Translations under genes and position numbers: made by a program
The notes under the pieces: model-generated
Told to the model about the DNA's origin: nothing
Seen by the model: only the letters and a program-made list of their open reading frames with translations
Databases searched by the model: none
Shown: piece by piece, positions 9,140-18,045 of the stretch
Layout of the letters: every line of letters begins with the position of its first letter
Numbering within the stretch: the stretch's first letter is position 1
Assembly (NCBI GenBank): GCA_020052615.1
Contig: JAGVOT010000069.1
Coordinates: 1 to 41,813, forward strand
DNA: 41,813 nt
Direction of reading: 5' to 3'
Source of the DNA: Nitrospirota bacterium
Lineage (GTDB): Bacteria > Nitrospirota > UBA9217

Positions 9140-11242
9140 ATGGGAAAAACCTTTACAGAAAGACTTAAGGATGCGATCAGATCGAGCATGGGACTCAAGC
9201 TCGTGATCACCCTTTCGGGATGGGTCACCGTCCTCATGCTGCTGGGTTCGCTCTTCGTGGGGCGCATGCTGCTCGACTATCAGTACCGTGCCATGGAGCA
9301 ACGGGGACGGGACATCGGCATGGTGCTCGGAAAGGCCTCCGTCGACCGGCTGATCGCGAAAGACCTGATCGGCCTGAACATGCTCGTTGAGGACGTGGTC
9401 AGGTCCCAGGGCATCATCGCCGTCGTTTTTGCGGATACCGACGGGACGCCTATCACCAGCGCACGGGCAAGCTTCAACGCGCGGAACGAGGACGTAAAGG
9501 CAGTGCAGGATGCGGAAAACACTGATGACGTCGCCAAGCTGTCCTCGGCCATCCGCCGGGAACTTTCGCCGATCGAGGTGTCTGTCGATGTCCTGCTCGA
9601 GGGGACCAGGCTCGCCGAGGTCCGGATGGCCTTCTCCCGCGCCGAAGCGCGCATGAACGCCGCGAAGGTGGTGGCGCTGCTGCTGGGGACCAGCCTGGTG
9701 ATCGTCCTGTCGATATCGGGCCTTGTGTATTTCATGGCGCGGAGGATGATCGCGGCGCCGACAAGCGCCGCGGAAGCCGTGGCGTCGGCCATTGCGGCCG
9801 GCGACCTGACGCAGAACGTGCGGGTGAGCACGATCGACGAGATCGGCAACCTCGGACGGGGTCTCAACCGCATGGTCATCGGCCTCAAGGGGATGATCGG
9901 GAACATACGGGGGACCTCCGAACAGCTTGTGCTGGTGTCGGGAGAGGTCACGGACGTCGCGGTGAGCGTCTCGTCCGCAAGCCGCGTGCAGAACGAGGCC
10001 CTGGAAGAGGCCGCATCGTCGGTGAACGAGATGCATTTTTCCCTGAAAGAGATCGGCGGGAGCATGGACGATCTCAGCGAGACCGCCGAGCAGACCTCGT
10101 CCGCCGTGATCGAGACCGCGGCCTCCATTGACGAGGTCGCCCGCCTCATGACCGATCTCTCCTCCTCCATCGAAGAGACCTCCGCGGCCATTACGGAGAT
10201 GTCGGCCTCGATCCGTCAGAACGCCGAGAGCGTCGGGGTCCTTACGGTGCTGGCCAACGAGACTGCGTCGACGACAACCGAGATCAGCGCGGCTGTCCGC
10301 GAAGTGGAATCAGGCGCGAAACAGTCGGTCGCTCTCGCCGAAGCGGTCACCGCGGATGCCCGGGACCTCGGGATGCGGTCCATCGAGAAGACGATCGAAG
10401 GGATGCGCCGCATCGAGGAAGAGTCGCAGCGGACCGCAGATGTCATCAACCGGCTCGGTGAGCGCGCTGAGAACATCGGCGGCATCCTGACGGTCATCGA
10501 GGATGTCACGGACCAGACAAGCCTGCTTGCCCTGAACGCCGCTATTCTGGCGGCCCAGGCCGGCGAGCACGGAAAGGGGTTCGCCGTGGTCGCCGCCGAG
10601 ATCCGGGAACTGGCCAACCGCACGGCATCGTCGACCTCGGAGATCGGGAAGCTCATCGTGTCCGTGCAGGAGGAGTCCCGGGAGGCTGTGGAGGTCATGC
10701 GGACGGGCGTTCAGTTGGCGGCGGAGGGGACCCGCCTTGCGCGGGAGGCCGGGGACGCCCTTCGGAAGATCCTGGAACGGGCCGACCAGTCGCGCGAGAT
10801 GAGTCGAAACATCAGCAGGGCAACGGCAGAACAGGTCACGGGCATCCGTCAGGTGAGCGAGGCCGTGGACGGGATCAATAATATGGCCCACCAGATCGAA
10901 CGGGCCACGTCGGAGCAGAAGACCGGCAGCGAACAGATCATGCGTGCGTCCGAACGGATGCGGGAGATTACCCATTTCGTCAAGTCGGCGACGGCCGAGC
11001 AGGTAAAGGCCAGCCGCAACATCACCAAGGTCATGGAAACCATGGGCTCCAAGGTGAACATGGTGAAACGGGCATCGGGCGAGGTGAGGACGGGCAGCGA
11101 CCTCATCGTGAGGGCCATTGAACGGATCAAGATGACGGCACGGGAAAATGCCGAACTCGCCGCCAATCTGAACAGCGCCGTGGAAGTGCTCACGGTCCAG
11201 GCGGGCACGCTGAAGAAAGAGCTCGGCCGGTTCACGCTGTAA
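9140..11242 (+). CDS. Methyl-accepting chemotaxis protein, transmembrane (second)
   Basis: From ATG 9140 the protein has 700 residues. A GTG at 9125 in the same frame is possible, but AGGAAC sits well only for the ATG. Transmembrane helices are at about 20-43 and 177-200. The periplasmic domain is of similar size to the first receptor but different in sequence ([20 protein letters not shown]). HAMP follows, then the cytoplasmic hairpin with its tip near residues 453-495. It lies directly after the first receptor and shares its signalling-domain layout. The pair probably arose by duplication, with divergence of the sensor. No tethering pentapeptide is present at the end (GRFTL). Confidence 0.92.
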   Translation: MGKTFTERLKDAIRSSMGLKLVITLSGWVTVLMLLGSLFVGRMLLDYQYRAMEQRGRDIGMVLGKASVDRLIAKDLIGLNMLVEDVVRSQGIIAVVFADTDGTPITSARASFNARNEDVKAVQDAENTDDVAKLSSAIRRELSPIEVSVDVLLEGTRLAEVRMAFSRAEARMNAAKVVALLLGTSLVIVLSISGLVYFMARRMIAAPTSAAEAVASAIAAGDLTQNVRVSTIDEIGNLGRGLNRMVIGLKGMIGNIRGTSEQLVLVSGEVTDVAVSVSSASRVQNEALEEAASSVNEMHFSLKEIGGSMDDLSETAEQTSSAVIETAASIDEVARLMTDLSSSIEETSAAITEMSASIRQNAESVGVLTVLANETASTTTEISAAVREVESGAKQSVALAEAVTADARDLGMRSIEKTIEGMRRIEEESQRTADVINRLGERAENIGGILTVIEDVTDQTSLLALNAAILAAQAGEHGKGFAVVAAEIRELANRTASSTSEIGKLIVSVQEESREAVEVMRTGVQLAAEGTRLAREAGDALRKILERADQSREMSRNISRATAEQVTGIRQVSEAVDGINNMAHQIERATSEQKTGSEQIMRASERMREITHFVKSATAEQVKASRNITKVMETMGSKVNMVKRASGEVRTGSDLIVRAIERIKMTARENAELAANLNSAVEVLTVQAGTLKKELGRFTL

Positions 11243-11476
11243 GCCCCGTTGATGCCTCTTAAAATGATCTTCAGCCCGCTTGGGGCCGCTGCAGTCCGCC
11301 ATGATGCGCTGGCCTGTTAAAATTCAGCCGGTTCCTTGACGGCTCTAATGGGTTTCAGTGAATCTTTCGGGACCGAATAAACGCGGACGAACCGATTTAA
11401 TCTCAATGAGTTTCTGCAACAGCGGGGTCAACACGGTCGGAAAAACGAGAGGACGACGGGCCACACCGAAACGATC

Positions 11477-11998
11477 ATGCTACGGGACACGAAAGAAAAG
11501 AAAACAGCAGTTGCCGAAGAGGTAGCGCAGATCGTCTCCTTTCACGTGGGGCAGGAAGAGTTCGGCCTCGACATCGGAGCGATCACGGAGGCCATCCGGC
11601 CGCTGCCGATCACGCCGCTTCCCCGCATGCCGCAGTTCGTAGAAGGGGTGATCAATCTGCGCGGCAGCATCATTCCGGTCGTTGATCTGCGCAAGCGGTT
11701 CGGTCTCACGGAGGTCCGGAACGAGCCCCGGAAGATGCGCATGATCATCATCCGGGGCGCCTTGAACGAGACCGCGCAGAAGCTGCTCGCCCTGGTAGTG
11801 GATTCCGTGCGCGAGGTCCTGCATATTCCCCTTCGCCAGATCGAGCCCGCGCCGGCGGCCGCGACCGGCAAGCAGGCCGGGTTCATCGGGGGGGTTGCCA
11901 AGGCCATGGACCGGCTCATCATCATCATCGACATCACCAAGATCCTGAGCGGCGAAGAACGGACGGCATTGGCGGAGGCGGGCAATGTCCACCCTTGA
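11477..11998 (+). CDS. cheW: CheW adaptor protein
   Basis: This is a single-domain CheW of 173 residues. The conserved elements are FGLDIGAITEAIRPLPITPL, FVEGVINLRGSIIPVVDLRK and the final DRLIIIIDITKIL strand. It scaffolds receptors and CheA. A long, gene-free leader (11243-11476) separates it from the receptors. A TTGACG at 11336-11341 could be a -35 box, but no convincing -10 follows. The gene ends 14 bases inside the next one, so it is probably translated together with the HEAT-repeat protein, cheR and cheB. Confidence 0.93.
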   Translation: MLRDTKEKKTAVAEEVAQIVSFHVGQEEFGLDIGAITEAIRPLPITPLPRMPQFVEGVINLRGSIIPVVDLRKRFGLTEVRNEPRKMRMIIIRGALNETAQKLLALVVDSVREVLHIPLRQIEPAPAAATGKQAGFIGGVAKAMDRLIIIIDITKILSGEERTALAEAGNVHP

Positions 11999-13976
11999 GC
12001 ATTTGAGCAGAAAGCTCGGCAGCAGCGATGCCGAGGAGCGCCGCGAGGCCGTGATAGATCTCGGGCGCACCGGCAAGGAGGCGGTCCCCCTCCTGCTCCG
12101 CGCGTTGGGAGACACGGACTGGCGCGTGAGGAAGACGGCGGTGGAAGGGCTGGTCTCCCTTCGTGATGATGAGGTCACCAACGGCCTGGTGCAGCGACTG
12201 AGCTCCGAGGACAACGCCGGCGCCCGGAACTCCGCCATCGAGGCGCTGGTCCAGATCGGGGCCCCCGCAGTCGGTCCGCTCCTTCCGCTCCTGGAGACCC
12301 GTGATCCCGATGTGCGGAAGTTCGCCGTCGATGTCCTGGGGGACATTCGGGACGAACGGGCGGTCCCGGGGCTCATGGAAAAGCTGAAGGACCTTGATGA
12401 GAACGTTCGGGTGGCTGCCGCGGAGGCCCTGGGAAAGATCCGTGACCGCCGCGCCGTCGACGCGCTCATCGGCTGCCTGTCCGCGAACGATCAGAGCTGG
12501 CTGGACTATGCTGCCGCCGAGGCCCTGGGAGAAATCGGCGACGAACGCGCCCTCGGCCCGCTCCTGGCCGCGTTGGAGCGGAGCAGTCTCCGGGAGCCGG
12601 TCCTGGAGTCCCTCGGCAAGATCGGCAACGTGAAGACGCTTTCTCCCCTTATCAACGGACTGGTCGACCCGCTCCGCATCGTGCGCGAAGTCTCTGTCGT
12701 CGCCCTTGCCGCCGTTTACCGAAAGAGCCTGCCTGCCGACCGCGGGAAGATCAGTGATGCGGTCCGTTCGGAGATCGAGGACCAGGCGTTCCCGCTGCTC
12801 AAGGAGCTTATCGATACGAGCGGAGGAGAGCTGCAAAAATCGGCGATTGCCGTCCTCGGATGGACCGGCCGTCCGTCGGTGATCCCGAAGCTCCTATCCC
12901 TGCTGCGCGACGAAGAAATGGAAGACGTGGTGGTCCAGGCGCTCCGTCACCTGGGGACGGAGGGAGTGTCGCTGCTTCTCGACCGTCTCGGGGACGACAA
13001 TGTCCTGGTCCGCCGCGTCGTTGCCATGGTGCTGGGAGAGCTCGGAAGGAACGAAGCCGAGAACGCGCTCCTCGCCCTGCTCGATGACGAGAACGGACAC
13101 GTCCGCGGCGCGGCTGCAGAGTCCCTCGGACAGCTCAGGAGCGCGAAGGCGATCCCTTCCCTCCTGCGGCTTCTGGAAGACGAGTATGAGAACGTCCAGG
13201 AATGCGCGATCCGCGCCCTCGCCGCCATCGGGAATGAGTCGGTCCTGGACGGCCTGCTGAAGGATTTTACCTCGCAGGGCGCCGGCATGCGCCGGAACAT
13301 CGTCCGTCTTCTCGGTCGGTTCGGCACGGAACGTGCCATGGACGCCCTGGCCTTTGCCTTGAAAGACGAGGAGCCGGCAGTGCGGAAGGCCGTTGTCATC
13401 GCCCTGGACACCATCCGCAGCAGCCAGGCATCACGTCCTCTCCTGCTGGCCATCACGGACGATGATCCGGAAGTGCGGATGCTGGCCGCGGAGGCGCTGG
13501 GAAAGTCCGGCGCAGCAGAGGCCGCCAAGGCCCTGATCCCCCTCCTCGATGACGAGGATCTCTGGGTCCGTGCCGCGGCGGCGCGGGCGCTGGGGAAGAT
13601 CGGCGCAGACCGGTTCGGCGCGGTCCTGGCCGGCCACCTGACGAAGGCCAGCGACATCTTTCTTCTTGCGCTCGTTGATGTGGCAGGCAGCGCAGCCGTC
13701 CGCGAGGCGCTGGAGCCGCTCCTCGCCCTGGAGTGCCATCCCGACCCTGAAGTACGCAAGACCGTCCTGCACGCCCTTTCGTTTTATGACTGGGTCCGCG
13801 TCCGCCCCGTTGTCCTGTCACGACTTTCCGATTCCCACTGGAGCGTACGAAAATCGGCAACGGAGATCCTGAAGCAGCGGAGAGACTCGGCCACCGACCT
13901 CCTGCTCGAGCAGCTGGCCGCGGCGGATCCGGATATGACCGTCCGACAGGCGGCCCGTGACGCCCTGGGGAGATAA
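11985..13976 (+). CDS. HEAT-repeat protein of the chemosensory cluster
   Basis: The protein has 663 residues built almost entirely of about twenty tandem HEAT/PBS-lyase-type repeats of about 31 residues. The recurring core reads like D-x-VR-x-AA-x-ALG-x-IGD/GDERA. No signal peptide, membrane segment or catalytic domain is visible, so it is probably a cytoplasmic protein-protein interaction scaffold. It overlaps cheW by 14 bases and is followed with no gap by cheR. HEAT-repeat proteins of the CpcE type occur in a few chemosensory clusters (for example Che7 of Myxococcus), where they modify signalling output. Its partner here is unknown. Confidence 0.85.
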   Translation: MSTLEHLSRKLGSSDAEERREAVIDLGRTGKEAVPLLLRALGDTDWRVRKTAVEGLVSLRDDEVTNGLVQRLSSEDNAGARNSAIEALVQIGAPAVGPLLPLLETRDPDVRKFAVDVLGDIRDERAVPGLMEKLKDLDENVRVAAAEALGKIRDRRAVDALIGCLSANDQSWLDYAAAEALGEIGDERALGPLLAALERSSLREPVLESLGKIGNVKTLSPLINGLVDPLRIVREVSVVALAAVYRKSLPADRGKISDAVRSEIEDQAFPLLKELIDTSGGELQKSAIAVLGWTGRPSVIPKLLSLLRDEEMEDVVVQALRHLGTEGVSLLLDRLGDDNVLVRRVVAMVLGELGRNEAENALLALLDDENGHVRGAAAESLGQLRSAKAIPSLLRLLEDEYENVQECAIRALAAIGNESVLDGLLKDFTSQGAGMRRNIVRLLGRFGTERAMDALAFALKDEEPAVRKAVVIALDTIRSSQASRPLLLAITDDDPEVRMLAAEALGKSGAAEAAKALIPLLDDEDLWVRAAAARALGKIGADRFGAVLAGHLTKASDIFLLALVDVAGSAAVREALEPLLALECHPDPEVRKTVLHALSFYDWVRVRPVVLSRLSDSHWSVRKSATEILKQRRDSATDLLLEQLAAADPDMTVRQAARDALGR

Positions 13977-14867
13977 ATGTTCAACGACCAGCTTATCCCG
14001 CTTCCTGAGGACGTTTTCCGGCTCCTGCGGGACTTCATTCACGACTATTGCGGCATTTTCTTCGACGACGGATCCAAGTTCCTGCTGGAGCGGCGGCTCA
14101 ACAGAAGGCTCGAGCAGCATCAGCTGAAGAGCTTTGAGGAATACTATCACTTTCTCCGGTATGACCGGAGACGCGAGGAAGAGATCGTCGTCCTCGTGGA
14201 CAATCTCACGACTAATGAAACCTATTTTTTCCGGGAAAGCGCCCAGCTCAAGGCGTTCTCCGACGAGATCCTTCCCGAACTTCGCGGCCGGAACCTCGAC
14301 AAAAAAAGCCTGCGCATCTGGAGCGCCGGGTGCTCGACCGGCGAGGAACCGTACACGATCGCGATCCTTCTGCTGGAGTCCGGCAACTGGTGGCGCGACT
14401 GGCAGGTGGAGATCATGGGGAGCGACATCAACCAGCGTGTCCTGCACACGGCACGGAAGGGAATGTACAAGAAAGGATCCCACCGGGCGACGCCGCCCCA
14501 TATGCTGCAAAAGTATTTTGTCGAGGAAGGCAAGGGCGACTATCGGATCATTGACGCTGTGCGGCAGCTCGTTTCCTTCAGTTACGTCAACCTGCTGGAC
14601 CCCTACAAGACCAGCCTGATCCGGGACCTGGACATCATTTTCTGCAGAAACGTCATCATCTATTTCGACCGCAATGCCAAGAAGAAGGTGATAGAGACCT
14701 TCTACGACAAGCTGCAGGAGGGCGGGTATCTTCTGCTCGGCCACTCGGAATCCCTCATCAACATTTCCACCGCGTTTACCCTGCGCACCCTGCAAAATGA
14801 CATGGTCTATCAAAAGCCGGTTCGCACGCGGCCCGGCTGGTCCCCGGTAGGAACGGCACAACCGTGA
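13977..14867 (+). CDS. cheR: CheR chemoreceptor methyltransferase
   Basis: This 296-residue enzyme methylates glutamates on chemoreceptors using S-adenosylmethionine. The helical N-terminal domain holds the conserved LTTNETYFFRE at about residues 77-87. The SAM-binding motif IWSAGCSTGEEPYT and the later DIIFCRNVIIYFD are intact. The ATG directly follows the stop of the HEAT gene. The end overlaps the GTG of cheB, the usual arrangement for an adaptation pair. No TPR or other extra domain is attached. Confidence 0.95.
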   Translation: MFNDQLIPLPEDVFRLLRDFIHDYCGIFFDDGSKFLLERRLNRRLEQHQLKSFEEYYHFLRYDRRREEEIVVLVDNLTTNETYFFRESAQLKAFSDEILPELRGRNLDKKSLRIWSAGCSTGEEPYTIAILLLESGNWWRDWQVEIMGSDINQRVLHTARKGMYKKGSHRATPPHMLQKYFVEEGKGDYRIIDAVRQLVSFSYVNLLDPYKTSLIRDLDIIFCRNVIIYFDRNAKKKVIETFYDKLQEGGYLLLGHSESLINISTAFTLRTLQNDMVYQKPVRTRPGWSPVGTAQP

Positions 14868-15949
14868 ACAGTTTAAAAAAGATCAAAGCACTGGTCGTCG
14901 ACGATTCGGCCTTCAACCGGAACGCCCTGTCGCAGATGCTGGCAAGCGACAGCGGCATTGAAGTGGTCGGGACCGCAACCGACGGCGTGGATGCCATCGG
15001 CAAGACGCTTCGCCTGAGACCGGATGTGATCACCCTGGACCTCGAAATGCCGAACATGGACGGCTTTACGTTCCTGCGGTGGCTTATGAAGGAGCGACCG
15101 ACGCCTGTTCTGGTCATCTCTTCCCGATCTGACAGCAGGAGCGTGATCCGGGCGCTTGAGCTGGGCGCCGTGGATTTCCTCGCCAAGCCCGAGGCGCGGA
15201 TATCAAAGAGCATCGAGGGCATTCAAGATGAGCTCGTTGCCAAGGCGCGCTCCATCCTTTCCCTCGAGATGGGCAAAGTACAATCAACCATCGCCCTCCT
15301 CGCGCAGGAGCGGACCGCCCCCATCGTCCACGAGGATGTAGAAGTGATCCCGCAGAAGAGCGATGTCGAGATCGTGGCGATCGCCTCATCCACAGGCGGC
15401 CCTCCCGCCATTCAGGCGATTCTTACCGGGCTTCCCGGCGATTTTGGATCGAGCATCGTGATCTCCCAGCATATGCCGTCGGGCTTTACCCGGAGCTTTG
15501 CCGAACGGCTGAACAAGATCTCGCCGCTCGTTGTGAGCGAAGCCGCAGCGGGAGACCGCATCAGGGCAGGCATGGCGTTTGTTGCGCCCGGCGGCTACCA
15601 CCTCCTGATCAGGCGCGACCGGGAGGGACTGTTCGCGGAGCTCATACCCCGGGTACCTGCCGATAAGTATGTGCCGTCGGCAGACCGGATGATGATCTCC
15701 GTTGCCGATGCCTGCGGGGCTGCAGCCCTGGGAGTGGTGTTAACGGGCATGGGAAATGACGGCGCACAAGGCGCCTTGGCCATCAAGAAGCGGAAAGGAC
15801 ACTGCCTTGCCGAGAGCGAGGAGAGCGCCGTGATCTTCGGGATGCCGCAGGAGGCGATCCGCGCCGGCGCTGTCGATAAGGTCCTGCCCCTGGCGAAAAT
15901 GGCGGAGGAGATTACGATCCGCTGCACAGGAAGGGGCGGCAGCTCGTAG
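14864..15949 (+). CDS. cheB: CheB protein-glutamate methylesterase/deamidase
   Basis: This 361-residue response regulator has an N-terminal receiver (ALVVDDSAFNR, phospho-acceptor Asp in VITLDLEMPNMDG) and a linker. A C-terminal methylesterase domain carries the Ser-His-Asp triad: Ser in ASSTGGPPA, His in SQHMPSGF and Asp in LTGMGNDGA. It removes the methyl groups added by CheR and adapts the receptors encoded upstream. Translation starts at a GTG whose last two bases begin the cheR stop codon, indicating coupling. Confidence 0.95.
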   Translation: MNSLKKIKALVVDDSAFNRNALSQMLASDSGIEVVGTATDGVDAIGKTLRLRPDVITLDLEMPNMDGFTFLRWLMKERPTPVLVISSRSDSRSVIRALELGAVDFLAKPEARISKSIEGIQDELVAKARSILSLEMGKVQSTIALLAQERTAPIVHEDVEVIPQKSDVEIVAIASSTGGPPAIQAILTGLPGDFGSSIVISQHMPSGFTRSFAERLNKISPLVVSEAAAGDRIRAGMAFVAPGGYHLLIRRDREGLFAELIPRVPADKYVPSADRMMISVADACGAAALGVVLTGMGNDGAQGALAIKKRKGHCLAESEESAVIFGMPQEAIRAGAVDKVLPLAKMAEEITIRCTGRGGSS

Positions 15950-15950
15950 G

Positions 15951-15966
15951 CTGTGTCCGGACACAG
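15951..15966. promoter_or_regulatory. Perfect 16-base palindrome upstream of the GAF gene promoter
   Basis: CTGTGTCCGGACACAG reads identically on both strands. It sits directly after the cheB stop codon and 9 bases ahead of the -35 box of a near-consensus promoter. This suits a dimeric regulator's operator. No T-run follows, so an intrinsic terminator is unlikely. Confidence 0.45.
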
Positions 15967-15975
15967 GAAATACGC

Positions 15976-16004
15976 TTGATAAATTATACCATCTCGTCTA
16001 TAAT
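15976..16004 (+). promoter_or_regulatory. Sigma-70-type promoter for the GAF-cheY pair
   Basis: TTGATA (15976-15981), a 17-base spacer and TATAAT (15999-16004) form a near-consensus promoter, about 120 bases upstream of the GAF gene start. It would allow the GAF and receiver genes to be transcribed apart from the cheW-cheB unit. Confidence 0.65.
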
Positions 16005-16123
16005 TATGTACGTTTTGCCATGGCAGACACAGGACAGATTCACTGCGGGAACGGGACCATGCCCCGTTTGTACACTGCCGCTGGATAAGCAGCGGGGTAA
16101 AGGGCTGATCCAAGGAGGATTGG

Positions 16124-16948
16124 ATGGACAAGGACGCCGGCTCTCTGAACAAGAAGGTTGAGGATTTTCTCCAGGTCTTCAGAAAAGGAGAGGAATTCAC
16201 CCAGGAACTGCTCAGAGAGAACGAGAAGCTCAGATACCGCCTCGCCCAGCATGAAGAGGTGTCAAAGTTCTCTGGCCGCGAGGGCGATTTCAGACTGCAC
16301 TCCATGGAAGAACGTCTCAAGTTCCTGGAGGATGAGAACAAGAACCTTCTTGATCGGTACCGCCAGGTGGAGGAGGAGAACAAGGACTTTGCCAGCCGCT
16401 ACATTGAAGTGGAGGCGGAGAACAATAATCTGGCGAACCTCTACGTGGCGAGCTACCAGCTGCATTCGACCCTGGACTTCAACGAGTCCCTGAAGATCAT
16501 CCTCGAGATCGTCATGAACCTGATCGGCGCCGAGGAATTTTCCATCATGATGCTCGATGAGAGCACCAACGAGCTGTCGATCGTGGCCCAGGAGGGGATG
16601 GGTCCGGAAGCTCACGAGAACATCAAGATCGGCGAAGGGGCCATCGGGGACGTGGTGAAGAACGGCGAGGCATTTTACCGCGAAGGGGACCCCACGAACC
16701 TCAGCGGCGTTGATTACAGCCATCCGCTGGTCTGCATTCCGCTCAAGATCAAAGAGCATGTGATCGGCGCCATTGTCATCTACAAGCTGCTCATACAGAA
16801 GACGCAGTTCTCCAACATGGATTTCGAGCTGTTCTCCATGCTGGCCGGACATGCTGCGACCGCGCTCTTCTCTTCGAAGCTCTATTCTCAGTCCGAGCGC
16901 AAGCTTTCCACGATCCAGAGCTTCCTCGATCTGCTGAAAGAGAAATAA
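16124..16948 (+). CDS. Coiled-coil GAF-domain protein
   Basis: This soluble protein has 274 residues. Residues 1 to about 105 form a strongly charged coiled coil. A GAF domain follows at about 115-265 (SLKIILEIVMNLIGAEEFSIM, then PLVCIPLKIKEHVIGAIVIY). GAF domains bind small ligands or serve as dimer modules; no output domain such as a kinase, GGDEF or HTH is attached. A strong AAGGAGG precedes the ATG. A CheY-like gene starts 12 bases after the stop, so the two may act together, perhaps at the receptor array or on a motor. The ligand and partner are unknown. Confidence 0.85.
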   Translation: MDKDAGSLNKKVEDFLQVFRKGEEFTQELLRENEKLRYRLAQHEEVSKFSGREGDFRLHSMEERLKFLEDENKNLLDRYRQVEEENKDFASRYIEVEAENNNLANLYVASYQLHSTLDFNESLKIILEIVMNLIGAEEFSIMMLDESTNELSIVAQEGMGPEAHENIKIGEGAIGDVVKNGEAFYREGDPTNLSGVDYSHPLVCIPLKIKEHVIGAIVIYKLLIQKTQFSNMDFELFSMLAGHAATALFSSKLYSQSERKLSTIQSFLDLLKEK

Positions 16949-16960
16949 CGGAGGTTTTAC

Positions 16961-17344
16961 ATGCCGGAATATAATTTTCTGGTCGTTGAAGACTCCCCTA
17001 CCATGCGGCAGCTCATTACCTTTGCCCTGAAGCGCATTCCCGGGAGCAAGGTCATCGAAGCGAACGACGGCATCGATGCGCTCAAAAAACTATCGACCCA
17101 GAAATTCGACATTATCCTTACCGACATCAACATGCCCATCATGGACGGCCTCAAGCTTGTTTCCATGGTCCGCAACGACCCTGTGCACAAGGCCATTCCC
17201 ATCGTCATCATTACCACCGAGGGCGCCGACGAGGACCGCAAGCGCGGCCTTGCCCTGGGCGCAAACGCCTATATCGCAAAACCTATCCAGACAGCCGACC
17301 TCCTGAGCGTGGTGAACCAGATCATCAGCGGCAGGAGCGCCTAG
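16961..17344 (+). CDS. cheY: CheY-like single-domain response regulator
   Basis: The 127-residue receiver is stand-alone. The acidic pair is in FLVVEDSPTMRQ, the phospho-acceptor Asp is in ILTDINMPIMDGL, the switch Thr is in VIITTEGADE and the conserved Lys is in YIAKPIQ. It is the best candidate for the output regulator of this chemosensory cluster. The target (flagellar motor, type IV pilus or another pathway) cannot be read from the sequence. Confidence 0.92.
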   Translation: MPEYNFLVVEDSPTMRQLITFALKRIPGSKVIEANDGIDALKKLSTQKFDIILTDINMPIMDGLKLVSMVRNDPVHKAIPIVIITTEGADEDRKRGLALGANAYIAKPIQTADLLSVVNQIISGRSA

Positions 17345-17374
17345 TAAGAACCTGCTCTGACGGGAACCCCTGAC

Positions 17375-17397
17375 AAGCCGCTCCGCAGCGGCTTTCC
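17375..17397 (+). terminator. Possible intrinsic terminator after cheY
   Basis: AAGCCGCT and AGCGGCTT form a perfect 8-base-pair stem with a CCGC loop, 30 bases after the cheY stop. Only three T residues follow the stem, so termination may be weak or Rho-assisted. Confidence 0.5.
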
Positions 17398-17834
17398 ATG
17401 CCCACCCGAAACGCCACCGAGATCGCAATAATAAACGACAGCCGCCCTCACCGAGCATCATTGCCTTTGGTTCGCGAAGACATGCCTCGCCTCCCACGCC
17501 GCCGGAAAAACCGGCGAAGCGGAAGCCGGAAAGCGAGAGGGTGACGGTATGTTCTATCGCCACAGCGTCGTGATATCGGCCCCTCGGGGAAGCAGCACGC
17601 TCATGCTGTCCGCGCCGGATCGGGGCGGGCTGTGTTCGTTGCACCATGGTAGTAGCTGCGTTGGCGGTCCAGTTCCCTCCTGCCCTGACTACCATAAGCA
17701 GCCGCGCCGTGGTCGTTGAAATATCGCCCGATTCTGCCGGGGGGAGCCCGAAAGGACCAGTCAAGTTGAACAGCCAGATTGTGCTACCGCGGGTTCACGG
17801 GGACGGGGAGATGGGGATAAGAACAGGATACAAA

Positions 17835-17862
17835 CAAGGAACGGGATAGCTCCCGTCCCTTG
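17835..17862. repeat. 12-base-pair hairpin in the non-coding region
   Basis: Arms 17835-17846 and 17851-17862 pair at 11 of 12 positions around a TAGC loop. No T-run follows on either side, so it is not a typical terminator. Confidence 0.5.
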
Positions 17863-18045
17863 AGAACATCGAGAGTGGTCTTCGACCGGACCTGCTAGAA
17901 GTTCGAAATAGGGTCGATCTGTTCCCCGGTCGTGCCCGTCCAGCGTGACCGACTAGGCAGGTTGGATGTGGAGGCAGCCAGGACCGTGAATAATTTCTGT
18001 ACCGACGGCCATTACCGATCTGCTGTCCACGAATAATATTAGTAC

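Larger units (their letters stand above)
17345..18045. other. 701-base region without a convincing gene
   Basis: Between the cheY-like gene and rlmN (which runs towards it) I find no open frame with a recognisable or well-supported product. The stretch holds a terminator-like hairpin (17375-17394), a long hairpin (17835-17862), an 8-base inverted repeat (17646-17653 with 17688-17695) and two related AT-rich segments near 17986-18003 and 18028-18046. It may be eroded sequence or hold an RNA I do not recognise. Confidence 0.6.

Noticed and set aside
17646-17849. Possible 67-residue gene in the non-coding region
   Set aside because: There is no ribosome-binding site, low-complexity composition and no recognisable feature.
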